Source: Pseudomonas sp. ZH-FAD | Lineage (GTDB): Bacteria > Pseudomonadota > Gammaproteobacteria > Pseudomonadales > Pseudomonadaceae | NCBI RefSeq assembly: GCF_002803095.1 | Contig: NZ_PGLR01000016.1 | Location: 1-64,000 of the forward strand | Length of the DNA stretch: 64,000 nucleotides | Reading direction: 5' to 3' | Part shown: positions 55,000-62,656 of the stretch, one piece after another | Layout of the letters: each line of letters opens with the position of its first letter | How positions within the stretch are numbered: the first letter of the stretch is position 1 | Notes under the pieces: model-generated | The model's database searches: none | What the model was told of the DNA's origin: nothing | The model's input: the letters and a program-made list of their open reading frames with translations, nothing else | Made by a program: the position numbers and the translations under genes

Positions 55000-55794
55000 A
55001 TGAACAATTCCCAGACCGCCGGCGCCCTGTTGCGCCAATGGCGCCAGCGGCGCCGCCTGAGCCAGCTCGACCTCGCCTGCGAGGCCGAAATCTCCACACG
55101 CCACCTGAGCTTCGTCGAAACCGGCCGCGCCCAGCCCAGCCGCGACATGCTGCTGCACCTGGCGGAACAGCTGGAGATGCCGCTGCGCGAGCGCAACCGC
55201 CTGCTCGGCGCCGCCGGCTACGCCCCGCTGTACAGCCAGCACGACCTGGCCGACCCGGCCCTGGCACCGGCGCGCCAGGCCATCGAACAGCTGCTCAAGG
55301 CCCATGAGCCCTATCCGGCGCTGGCCATCGACCGACAGTGGAACCTGCTGGCGGCCAATGCGGCCGTGGGCACCTTCATCGCCGACATGCCGGCGTTCCT
55401 GCTGGGCCCGCCGCTCAACGTGATGCGCCTGTCGCTGCACCCCGAGGGCCTGGCGCCGCGCATCGCCAACCTGGCGCAGTGGCGCGCGCACCTGCTGATG
55501 CGCCTGCAGCGCGATGCCGAAATCAGCGGCGACGAGGCGCTTTTCACCCTGCTCGACGAGCTGCGCAGTTATCCCGCGCCCCTCGAGGTCGCCGAACCGC
55601 ACGCGGATGCGGTACTGGTGCCCCTGCAACTGCACAGCGAGCAAGGCGTGCTGAGCCTGATCAGCACCATCACCGTATTCGGCACGCCGAACGACGTGAC
55701 TCTGGCCGAACTGGCGCTGGAAACCTTCTTCCCCGCCGATGCCTTCACCGCCGCCTACCTGCGCGAACTGGCCGGGCGACCGGGCGAGGGGTGA
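55000..55794 (+). CDS. XRE family regulator with MmyB-like ligand domain
   Basis: The 264-aa protein has an N-terminal helix-turn-helix (LRQWRQRRRLSQLDLACEAEISTRHLSFVETGRAQPSRDML). A larger domain (ALAIDRQWNLLAANAAV; FLLGPPLNVMRLSLHPEGLAPRIANLAQWR) is typical of MmyB-like regulators, whose ligand domain is thought to bind fatty acids. The start MNNSQTAGALLR was chosen by family N termini. It probably regulates the divergent membrane protein. Confidence 0.9.
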   Translation: MNNSQTAGALLRQWRQRRRLSQLDLACEAEISTRHLSFVETGRAQPSRDMLLHLAEQLEMPLRERNRLLGAAGYAPLYSQHDLADPALAPARQAIEQLLKAHEPYPALAIDRQWNLLAANAAVGTFIADMPAFLLGPPLNVMRLSLHPEGLAPRIANLAQWRAHLLMRLQRDAEISGDEALFTLLDELRSYPAPLEVAEPHADAVLVPLQLHSEQGVLSLISTITVFGTPNDVTLAELALETFFPADAFTAAYLRELAGRPGEG

Positions 55795-55965
55795 CGCCTT
55801 GCCGGCCGGCAGCGGGTAGCGGGCGCGTGCAGCGCCTGCGGCTGTTTTCCGACGAAATCACTCTTTCGGGTCATGCTCTGCGACGCGCGACACAGTAGTC
55901 TTGACGCTGCGTCGTTGACGCCGCCCAGTCCCTACCTGCTCAAAACAATAACAAGGAGCACCCGG

Positions 55966-56712
55966 ATGCGCTGTAAAGCACTGTTGCGCCATGCTTTTTT
56001 CTGGACGCTAGGGCTCTTGGCCGGGCTTTCGCCGCTGGCCTTCGCCGAGGCCGTGAGCCCGCAGGAACAGATCCAGATCCACGCCAGCCGCGCCACCAGC
56101 AGCCTGATGCTGTTACGCGGCGAAGGCTTCCAGAAGACCCACCAGCAACGCCTGGAGGCCGACCTGGCTGCGCTGGCAGCCGCCGTGCAGAGCCTGCCGC
56201 AGGGCAGCGCCGAGCTCACCCGTGCCCACCAGGCCCTTGTTACCCAATTGCGCAACGGTGTTTCCTATGGCCCCGGCGACGACAACGTGCCCTGGCGTTT
56301 CCCGGAAGACCTGAGCCGCGCCCTGCGCGACTTCCTCAGCGCCGCCCGCGCCCTGCCCGGCGCGCAGGGGCAGAGCGAGCTGGCGGCCAAGGTCGAATAC
56401 CTCGGCGTGCAGTACCTCAGCCGTTCCTACCTGGGCACCTTCGAGATCGCCCGTGAGCAACCCGACACCTACCTGGGTCAGGACGAACGCCTGCTGCTGC
56501 CGGCCATCGACAGCGAACTGCAGGCGCTGAGCGATCAGTCCGATCCGCAGGTGGCCAAGCTGCAGACCCGCTGGAGCTACCTGCGCGCCGCCCTGGCCGA
56601 CATGAACAGCCAGAGCAACACGCTGGAGAGCGTATCCGGCCGCCCCTTCGCGCCGATCACCGTGGACCGCCACGCGCGCTCGCTGAGCAGCCAGTGGATG
56701 ACCATGTACTGA
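55966..56712 (+). CDS. Secreted hypothetical protein
   Basis: A 248-aa protein with a signal peptide (basic MRCKALLRHAFFW, then LGLLAGLSPLAFA). The mature part is helical and soluble (QIQIHASRATSSLMLLRGEGFQKTHQQRLEADLAAL; DRHARSLSSQWMTMY at the end). It is AAGGAG-led. I do not recognise a functional domain; helix-rich periplasmic proteins like this are common in Pseudomonas. It appears monocistronic and ends near a GTGCGC palindrome (56740-56763). Confidence 0.82.
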   Translation: MRCKALLRHAFFWTLGLLAGLSPLAFAEAVSPQEQIQIHASRATSSLMLLRGEGFQKTHQQRLEADLAALAAAVQSLPQGSAELTRAHQALVTQLRNGVSYGPGDDNVPWRFPEDLSRALRDFLSAARALPGAQGQSELAAKVEYLGVQYLSRSYLGTFEIAREQPDTYLGQDERLLLPAIDSELQALSDQSDPQVAKLQTRWSYLRAALADMNSQSNTLESVSGRPFAPITVDRHARSLSSQWMTMY

Positions 56713-56739
56713 GTGCGGCGAGCTGCGAAAGCCGCTCGT

Positions 56740-56763
56740 CGTGGGGTGCGCCGTGCGCACCGG
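56740..56763. repeat. GGTGCGCCGTGCGCACC palindrome
   Basis: Copy of the GTGCGC family downstream of the secreted-protein gene. The remaining spacer to 56869 shows no gene. Confidence 0.6.
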
Positions 56764-56869
56764 GGGCTCTGCGGTCGCCTAGCCAGGAATTACGGTGCCA
56801 GCAACGACACCGACTTGCTCTGCGCCCAGTGCCGGGGCGTGCAGGACAGGAACATTGCGCGCACCGCGT

Positions 56870-57394
56870 TCACGCCAGCGCCTTCTTCTCGCGAATGCAG
56901 GTGGGCCCGGCGATCTCCACCACGGCATGCTCGATTTCCTTGCGCAGGCCGAGCAGGAAGGCCAGTTCGGCGACCACGAACAGCGGGCCGATCACCAGGC
57001 CCATGACGTCATCGACGAAGGCCGGCTTGCGTCCTTCGTAGTAATGACCGACGAACTGGATGACCCAGCCCACCACGAACAGGCCGATGCCGGCGCTCAG
57101 CCAGAGCGTCGTGGAGGCCTGCGCCAGGCCGGCAGCGCCCCACAGGCAGAGGCCCAGCAGCACCGCCATCAGCAGGCCGAAACGGGTATCCAGGCGCAGG
57201 TAGAACCAGGCCGAAACCAGCGCCACCAAGGTGGCCGGTGCCAGCCACAGGCCGTCCATGGCGAAGCCGGGCCGCGACAGCAGCACCGCCACGGCCAGAA
57301 CTATCATGGGAATGCCGATGAAATGACTGGCGATATTGCGCCGGTCGCGATGGTAGGCCGCATACTGGGCCAGATGATCGACGAGGGTTTTCAT
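56870..57394 (-). CDS. Mpo1/DUF962 family membrane protein
   Basis: The 174-aa protein opens MKTLVDHLAQYAAYHRDRRNIASHFIGIPMI, the conserved His-containing start of the DUF962/Mpo1 family. Yeast Mpo1 is an iron-dependent dioxygenase acting on 2-hydroxy fatty acids. Five hydrophobic segments and VIQFVGHYYEGRKPAFVDD (second His motif) follow. The start at 57394 fits the family. It is divergent from a Crp/Fnr regulator, with a perfect 16-bp palindrome between them. Confidence 0.88.
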   Translation of the reverse strand: MKTLVDHLAQYAAYHRDRRNIASHFIGIPMIVLAVAVLLSRPGFAMDGLWLAPATLVALVSAWFYLRLDTRFGLLMAVLLGLCLWGAAGLAQASTTLWLSAGIGLFVVGWVIQFVGHYYEGRKPAFVDDVMGLVIGPLFVVAELAFLLGLRKEIEHAVVEIAGPTCIREKKALA

Positions 57395-57456
57395 TGTTAT
57401 CGTCCTCAGCTGTGGAACAGGCCCGCTCATGATCGCCGCGGCCCGTGCCACCGCTC

Positions 57457-57472
57457 TGTCGGCTAGCCGACA
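57457..57472. promoter_or_regulatory. Perfect 16-bp palindrome between Mpo1-like gene and Crp/Fnr regulator
   Basis: TGTCGGCTAGCCGACA is exactly self-complementary and sits in the divergent spacer of the two genes. It is a likely operator for the adjacent Crp/Fnr-family regulator, although it differs from the classic Crp and Fnr boxes. Confidence 0.5.
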
Positions 57473-57518
57473 ATGGCAGGGATCGCCGTACCGACCGCAA
57501 CAGCCGACAGGAGCTGCG

Positions 57519-58202
57519 ATGCCCGATCCACACCGCTATCTCGCGCTGCTACGCCAGGGTCACTGGTTCGCCGCGCTGCCCGATGAACTGAGCCAGGCGC
57601 TGCTGGCCATGGCCAGGGTGCAGCGTCTGGAGGCCGGGCAGCGCCTGTTCCACCGTGGCGACAAACCCTGCGGCCTGTACGCCGTGGTCGAAGGCGCGGT
57701 GCGCGTCGGCGCGGTCAGCGAGAGCGGCAAGGAGGCGCTGCTGACGCTGGTGGAGCCGCCCTACTGGTTCGGCGAGATCTCCCTGTTCGACGGCCTGCCG
57801 CGCACCCACGACGCCTTCGCCGACAGCGCCAGCACCCTGCTGCTGTTGCCGCAGCACGAGCTGCTCGCCCTGCTCGAACGCCAGCCGCAGTACTGGCGCG
57901 ACTTCGCCCTGCTGATGACGCACAAGCTGCGCCTGGCCTTCGTCGCCCTGGAAGACATGAGCCTGCTGCCGGCGGCGCCACGTTTGGCCCGGCGCCTGCT
58001 GCTGATGGCCGAGAACTATGGCGAGAGCGAGCCGCGCCGGGTGCTGCACCTGGCTCAGGAACAGCTGGCGCTGATGCTCGCGCTGTCGCGCCAGACCACC
58101 AATCAGATCCTCAAGGAGCTGGAGGCCCAGGGCGTGGTCCGCCTGACCTACGGCGAAATCGAAATTCTCGACCTCCACCGCCTGCGCCAGCTGGCCGGCT
58201 GA
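57519..58202 (+). CDS. Crp/Fnr family transcriptional regulator
   Basis: The 227-aa protein has a cyclic-nucleotide-binding-like N-terminal domain (GQRLFHRGDKPCGLYAVVEGAVRVG; PYWFGEISLFDGLPRTHDAFAD) and a C-terminal winged helix (LALMLALSRQTTNQILKELEAQGVV). There is no N-terminal Fnr cysteine cluster. The start MPDPHRYL has CAGGAGC upstream. The signal is not known. Confidence 0.9.
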   Translation: MPDPHRYLALLRQGHWFAALPDELSQALLAMARVQRLEAGQRLFHRGDKPCGLYAVVEGAVRVGAVSESGKEALLTLVEPPYWFGEISLFDGLPRTHDAFADSASTLLLLPQHELLALLERQPQYWRDFALLMTHKLRLAFVALEDMSLLPAAPRLARRLLLMAENYGESEPRRVLHLAQEQLALMLALSRQTTNQILKELEAQGVVRLTYGEIEILDLHRLRQLAG

Positions 58203-58246
58203 ACCGCCAGCATTGCGCCACTGTCCAAGGCCCGTCTTGCCACAGG

Positions 58247-60205
58247 ATGCCTGCTTCGATGCCCGCCACCGCCACTGCACTGCCCGATGTCATCGCCGGC
58301 CCGCTACTGCGCCGCATGGAACCCGGCCGCCTGGTGCTGTGGCTGGTGGCCAGCCGCGCGCTGCGCCTGCAGCTGTGGCTGCGCCCCGACGACCAGGCGC
58401 CGCAGCTGCACGCGCTGGATGACCAATGCCGGCAGTTGCCGCTGGGCCGGCATGCCGTGCTGCACCTGATCGACCTGCCGCTGCAGCAGCCCCTGCCGCA
58501 GGATGTGCGCATCGCCTATGACCTGCAGGTCGTCGAGGACGGCGGCACACGCGGCCTCGCCGACTGGGCGCCGCACCTGCTCTATCCAGGCGCCGGGCAT
58601 GCCGATTTCGTCCTGCGCTCGCGCCTCGATCACCTCCTGCATGGCTCCTGCCGCAAGCCGCATCACCACGCCACCGACGGCCTGCTGTGCGCCGACCGTC
58701 TGCTCGCCGACCAGACACAGGCCAGCCAGCGCCCGGCCCTGCTGCTGATGAGCGGCGATCAGGTCTACGTCGACGACGTCGCCGGGCCGATGCTGTGCGC
58801 CATCCACCAGCTGATCGCCCGCCTCGGCCTGTTCGACGAAACCCTCGAAGGTGCGGTGGTCGAGGACAGCCAGGCGCTGTACGCCGACCCGGTCGGCTAC
58901 TACCGGCGGGCCGAGCTGCTGCCGGCGCTGAAGAGCAACCAGACCCTGCGCGACAAGTTCTTCGGCGGGGTGGAGAAGCCGATCTTCACCAGCAGCAATG
59001 CCGACAATCACCTGGTGACCTTCGCCGAGATGATCGCCATGTACCTGCTGGTCTGGTCGCCCGTGCCCTGGACGCTGATCGAGGAAGACCAGCCGCCGCT
59101 GGATGCCCTCAGGCAGCAGCGCTACGCCGCGGAGCGTGCGTGCATCGACGCCTTCCGCCGCCAACTCGGCCAGGTCGCGCGGGTATTCGCGCACCTGCCG
59201 ACGCTGATGATCTTCGACGACCATGACGTCACCGACGACTGGAACCTCTCGGCGCGCTGGGAGCAGACCGCCTACGGCCATCCCTTCTCCAAGCGCATCA
59301 TCGGCAACGCCCTGCTCGCCTACCTGCTGTGCCAGGGCTGGGGCAACAACCCGGACGTGTTCGAACAGCCGCTGGAGGCCTTTGCCGAGCTGCTGCAGCA
59401 GCGCCAGGACAACCACCTGCAGGCCGAGATGCAGGATTCGCTGATCGACCAGCTGCTGCACTTCGAGCGCTGGGATTACGTGCTGCCGACCACGCCGGCG
59501 CTGCTGGTGCTGGACACCCGCACGCGCCGCTGGCGCAGCGAAGGGCACCTGTCGAAACCCTCGGGGCTGATGGATTGGGAGGCGCTGTGCGACTTCCAGC
59601 AGGCGCTGCTCGATCACCCGGCGTGCATCATCGTCTCGCCGGCGCCGATGTTCGGGGTGAAGCTGATCGAGGGCATCCAGAAGCTGTTCACCTACGCCGG
59701 CCATCCGCTGCTGGTCGATGCGGAAAACTGGATGGCCCATCGCGGCGCGGCCAGCGTGATGCTGAACATCTTCCGCCACTCGCGCACGCCCGGCGATTTC
59801 GTGATTCTCTCCGGCGACGTGCACTACTCCTTCGTCTACCGCGTGAGCATCCGCCACAAGCGCGCCAGCCCGACCATCTGGCAGATCACCAGCAGCGGCA
59901 TCAAGAACGAGTTCCCGCCGCGCCTGCTGGACTGGTTCGACCGCCTCAACCGCTGGCTCTACGCGCCCTGGTCGCCGCTCAACTGGCTGACCAAGCGCCG
60001 GCGCATGCGCGTCACCCCGCTGATTCCCGACCGCAGCCGCTCGGGCGAGCGCCTGTGGAACGGCGCCGGCCTCGGCCAGGTGTTCTTCGACGAGCAGGGG
60101 CGGCCCCGGCGCATCCTCCAGCTCAACGCCGACGGATCACCGCCGGTGGCCTTCGTCGCCGAGCGCGAGGAGCGCCAGCCGCGGGAAATTGCCGCGCGCT
60201 CGTGA
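58247..60205 (+). CDS. PhoD-like phosphatase/metallophosphoesterase
   Basis: The 652-aa protein has PhoD-like metal-binding motifs: LLMSGDQVYVDD, LPTLMIFDDHDVTDDWN and LSGDVHYSFVYRVSI. Unlike secreted PhoD it has no signal peptide or Tat motif, so a cytoplasmic role is likely. A tryptophan-rich C-terminal part (LNRWLYAPWSPLNWL) follows. Two ATGs twelve bases apart (58247, 58259) are possible starts. The substrate is unknown. Confidence 0.87.
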   Translation: MPASMPATATALPDVIAGPLLRRMEPGRLVLWLVASRALRLQLWLRPDDQAPQLHALDDQCRQLPLGRHAVLHLIDLPLQQPLPQDVRIAYDLQVVEDGGTRGLADWAPHLLYPGAGHADFVLRSRLDHLLHGSCRKPHHHATDGLLCADRLLADQTQASQRPALLLMSGDQVYVDDVAGPMLCAIHQLIARLGLFDETLEGAVVEDSQALYADPVGYYRRAELLPALKSNQTLRDKFFGGVEKPIFTSSNADNHLVTFAEMIAMYLLVWSPVPWTLIEEDQPPLDALRQQRYAAERACIDAFRRQLGQVARVFAHLPTLMIFDDHDVTDDWNLSARWEQTAYGHPFSKRIIGNALLAYLLCQGWGNNPDVFEQPLEAFAELLQQRQDNHLQAEMQDSLIDQLLHFERWDYVLPTTPALLVLDTRTRRWRSEGHLSKPSGLMDWEALCDFQQALLDHPACIIVSPAPMFGVKLIEGIQKLFTYAGHPLLVDAENWMAHRGAASVMLNIFRHSRTPGDFVILSGDVHYSFVYRVSIRHKRASPTIWQITSSGIKNEFPPRLLDWFDRLNRWLYAPWSPLNWLTKRRRMRVTPLIPDRSRSGERLWNGAGLGQVFFDEQGRPRRILQLNADGSPPVAFVAEREERQPREIAARS

Positions 60206-60247
60206 ACCGGCCGAGGCGGCGCAAGCGCCTGCCGCATGACGGACGCC

Positions 60248-61018
60248 TCATTGCGCCAGCCAGCCGCCGTCGATGTTCCACGCAGCGCCACGCACCTGCT
60301 GCGCCGCCGAACTGCACAGAAACAGCGCCAGCTCGCCGAGCTGCTGCGGGGTGACGAAGGCCTGCGACGGCTGCTTCTCGGCCAGCAGCGCCGCGCGCGC
60401 CTGCTCGGGTGATTCGCCTGCGGCGATGCGCGCGTCGATCTGCCGCTGCACCAGGGGCGTGAGCACCCAGCCGGGACAGATGGCATTGCAGGTGACCCCG
60501 CTCAGGGCGGTTTCCAGCGCCACCACCTTGGTCAGGCCGAGCACGCCGTGCTTGGCCGCGACATAGGCCGCCTTGCCGAGCGAGCCGACGCTGCCGTGCA
60601 CCGAGGCGATGTTGATGATGCGCCCCCAGTCCTGCGCGCGCATGTCCGGCAGGGCCAGGCGCGTGCAATGGAATACCGCGCTGAGGTTGAGCGCGAGAAT
60701 GGCGTCCCAGCGTTCGGCGGGAAAGTCCTGCAGCGGCGCGACATGCTGGATGCCGGCATTGTTGACCAGGATATCGACGCGGCCGAACTCGCGCCGGGCG
60801 TAGTCGAACAGCGCCTCGATCTGCGCCGGGTCGGCGAGGTCGGCGGCGTGGTAGCCGACGCGTCCTTCGTGGCGCGCCAGCTGTTCGGCCGCGGCCTGCC
60901 AGTCGCCGAAACCGTTGAGAATGACACTGGCGCCGTTGCGCGCCAGCACCTCGGCGATGCCGAGGCCGATCCCGCTGGTCGAGCCGGTGATCAGAGCGGT
61001 CTTTCCATTGAGCATCAT
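60248..61018 (-). CDS. 3-hydroxybutyrate dehydrogenase
   Basis: A 256-aa SDR enzyme interconverting D-3-hydroxybutyrate and acetoacetate with NAD. It has GSTSGIGLGIAEVLA (cofactor loop), NNAGIQHVAPLQDFP, the Ser-Tyr-Lys triad region SVHGSVGSLGKAAYVAAKHGVLG and the C-terminal IDGGWLAQ. NNAGIQ-HV and VLTPLV are typical of the BDH group. GAATC precedes the start. It follows the PhoD-like gene tail-to-tail. Confidence 0.92.
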   Translation of the reverse strand: MMLNGKTALITGSTSGIGLGIAEVLARNGASVILNGFGDWQAAAEQLARHEGRVGYHAADLADPAQIEALFDYARREFGRVDILVNNAGIQHVAPLQDFPAERWDAILALNLSAVFHCTRLALPDMRAQDWGRIINIASVHGSVGSLGKAAYVAAKHGVLGLTKVVALETALSGVTCNAICPGWVLTPLVQRQIDARIAAGESPEQARAALLAEKQPSQAFVTPQQLGELALFLCSSAAQQVRGAAWNIDGGWLAQ

Positions 61019-61078
61019 GGGATTCCTTGTCGTGTGAGATGAAGCTGCAGCGGCTGCGGCGCCGCTCGCGCTTGCCGG

Positions 61079-61105
61079 AAAAAAGGCCGGGCCAGCTGGC
61101 CCGGC
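61079..61105 (-). terminator. Rho-independent terminator for the OprD-family gene at 61148
   Basis: The perfect palindrome GCCGGGCCAGCTGGCCCGGC (61086-61105) is followed on the minus strand by C and six T residues, 43 bases after the porin stop codon. Confidence 0.85.
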
Positions 61106-61147
61106 AAGGCTTTCACGAGGAGTAATCGCGATAGGCGGGGCGCGGCC

Positions 61148-62413
61148 TTACCAGAGCGGCAGGCTGTAGCTGACGATGAAGCGGTTCTCGTCCAGGTCCG
61201 GGCCGAAGTTGCTGCGCGTGGTGGCGTTGCGCAGACGCAGGCCGAGGTTCTTCAGCGGGCCGCTCTGCACCACGTAGGCCAGGTCGGTGTTGCGCTCCCA
61301 GGTCTTGCCTTCGCTTTGCCCGGCGCCGCGGTCGACGTTGTCGCCGGACAGGTAACGGGTCATCAGGCTCAGGCCGGGGACGCCAAGGGCGGCGAAGTCG
61401 AAGTCGTAGCGCAGCTGCCAGGAGCGCTCGTCCTGGTTGCCGAAGTCGTTGATCTGCACCAGGTTGATCAGCGCGTTGTCGGCCCCGGCGATGTAGGCGA
61501 AGCCGGTGTCGCCGGACAGGTGCTGGTAGCCGGCGGTGAAGCCGTGGCTGCCCAGGCGATAGGTGAACAGCGCACCGAAGGCGTCGTTGTCGACGTTGCT
61601 GCCGCCGTCATCGGTGGAGCGGGCGTAGCGGATGTCCGACTTGAAGCTCTGGCCCTCGCCCAGCGGCAGCTGGTGCACCAGGTTGACCAGGTGCTGCTTG
61701 TAGATGCCGTCGAGGCCGCCGTAGTAGTAGCTGGTGGCGAGCTCCGGGGTCCACTGGTAGCGGCCGCCGGCGAAGATGAACTCGTCGCTGGTCCGCGTGC
61801 TGCCCAGCACGATGTTGCGGCGGCCGCCGTTGAACACGGCCATTTCCTCGTTATCCGAGGAGTCGCGCTGGTTGACCCGGTCCAGTCGGCCGAGGTCCAG
61901 GCTCAGCCCCTCGATCTCGTTGCTGCTCAGCCAGGCACCGCGAAAGGTCTGCGGCAGCAGGCGGCTGTCGTTGCGCATCAGCGCCGGCAGCAGCGGTTGC
62001 AGGGTGCCGAGCTTGAGGGTGCTGTTGGAGGCGCGCAGCTTGGCGGTGAAGCCGGCTTCGCCGTATTCGTCCTGGGCGCGTCTGGGCGCTTCGCGGTCGC
62101 TTTTCAGCAGGCCGGTGCCGATGCGGTCCGGGCTGGAGTCGAGCTTGAGGCCGAGCAGGCCGATGGCGTCGATGCCGAAACCGATCGGCCCCTCGGTGTA
62201 GCCGGACTCGAAGCGCAGCATGAAGCCCTGCGCCCATTCCTCGGCCTTGCTCTGCGCCGCGCCGTTCTGGCGGAAGTCGCGATTGAAGTAGAAATTGCGC
62301 GCATCGAGTACGGCCTTGCTGTCGTCGACGAAGGCGGCGCTGGCGGGGCTGGCGGCGATCAGTACGGCGCCGCCGCAAAGCAGCTGGCAGAGGGAGCTGT
62401 GGTGCAGTCGCAT
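61148..62413 (-). CDS. OprD family outer membrane porin
   Basis: A 421-aa channel of the OprD family with signal peptide (MRLHHSSLCQLLCGGAVLIAASPASA) and mature start AFVDDSKAVLDARNFYFNRDF. It has NAAxxQSKAEEWAQGF-like loops and final strand ENRFIVSYSLPLW. The start at 62413 has AGAGGAAAT upstream. Its neighbours (3-hydroxybutyrate dehydrogenase, tannase-family esterase) hint at uptake of an aromatic or ester-derived acid. A paralogue is at 19720. Confidence 0.91.
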   Translation of the reverse strand: MRLHHSSLCQLLCGGAVLIAASPASAAFVDDSKAVLDARNFYFNRDFRQNGAAQSKAEEWAQGFMLRFESGYTEGPIGFGIDAIGLLGLKLDSSPDRIGTGLLKSDREAPRRAQDEYGEAGFTAKLRASNSTLKLGTLQPLLPALMRNDSRLLPQTFRGAWLSSNEIEGLSLDLGRLDRVNQRDSSDNEEMAVFNGGRRNIVLGSTRTSDEFIFAGGRYQWTPELATSYYYGGLDGIYKQHLVNLVHQLPLGEGQSFKSDIRYARSTDDGGSNVDNDAFGALFTYRLGSHGFTAGYQHLSGDTGFAYIAGADNALINLVQINDFGNQDERSWQLRYDFDFAALGVPGLSLMTRYLSGDNVDRGAGQSEGKTWERNTDLAYVVQSGPLKNLGLRLRNATTRSNFGPDLDENRFIVSYSLPLW

Positions 62414-62656
62414 GGTATTTCCTCTTGTTGTTATGGGCCGCGTTGCGCGGCCGCAAGAGGCAGAGCGAGAAGCGTGCCAGCCCCTCCAGGCAGGCGCCCT
62501 GTCGGCGCAATGCCGCGGGCCAGAGCCTTTCGGCGCAAATGCTGGGGGGTCGGGACGAAAGCGCGGAGTGTCCGCTGCGCTGGACATGTCGGCTGGCCCC
62601 GGCATTGGCTGTCCAGGCCGATGGACGGCGCCGGCCTGGGCGGCCGGCGCCATGCT

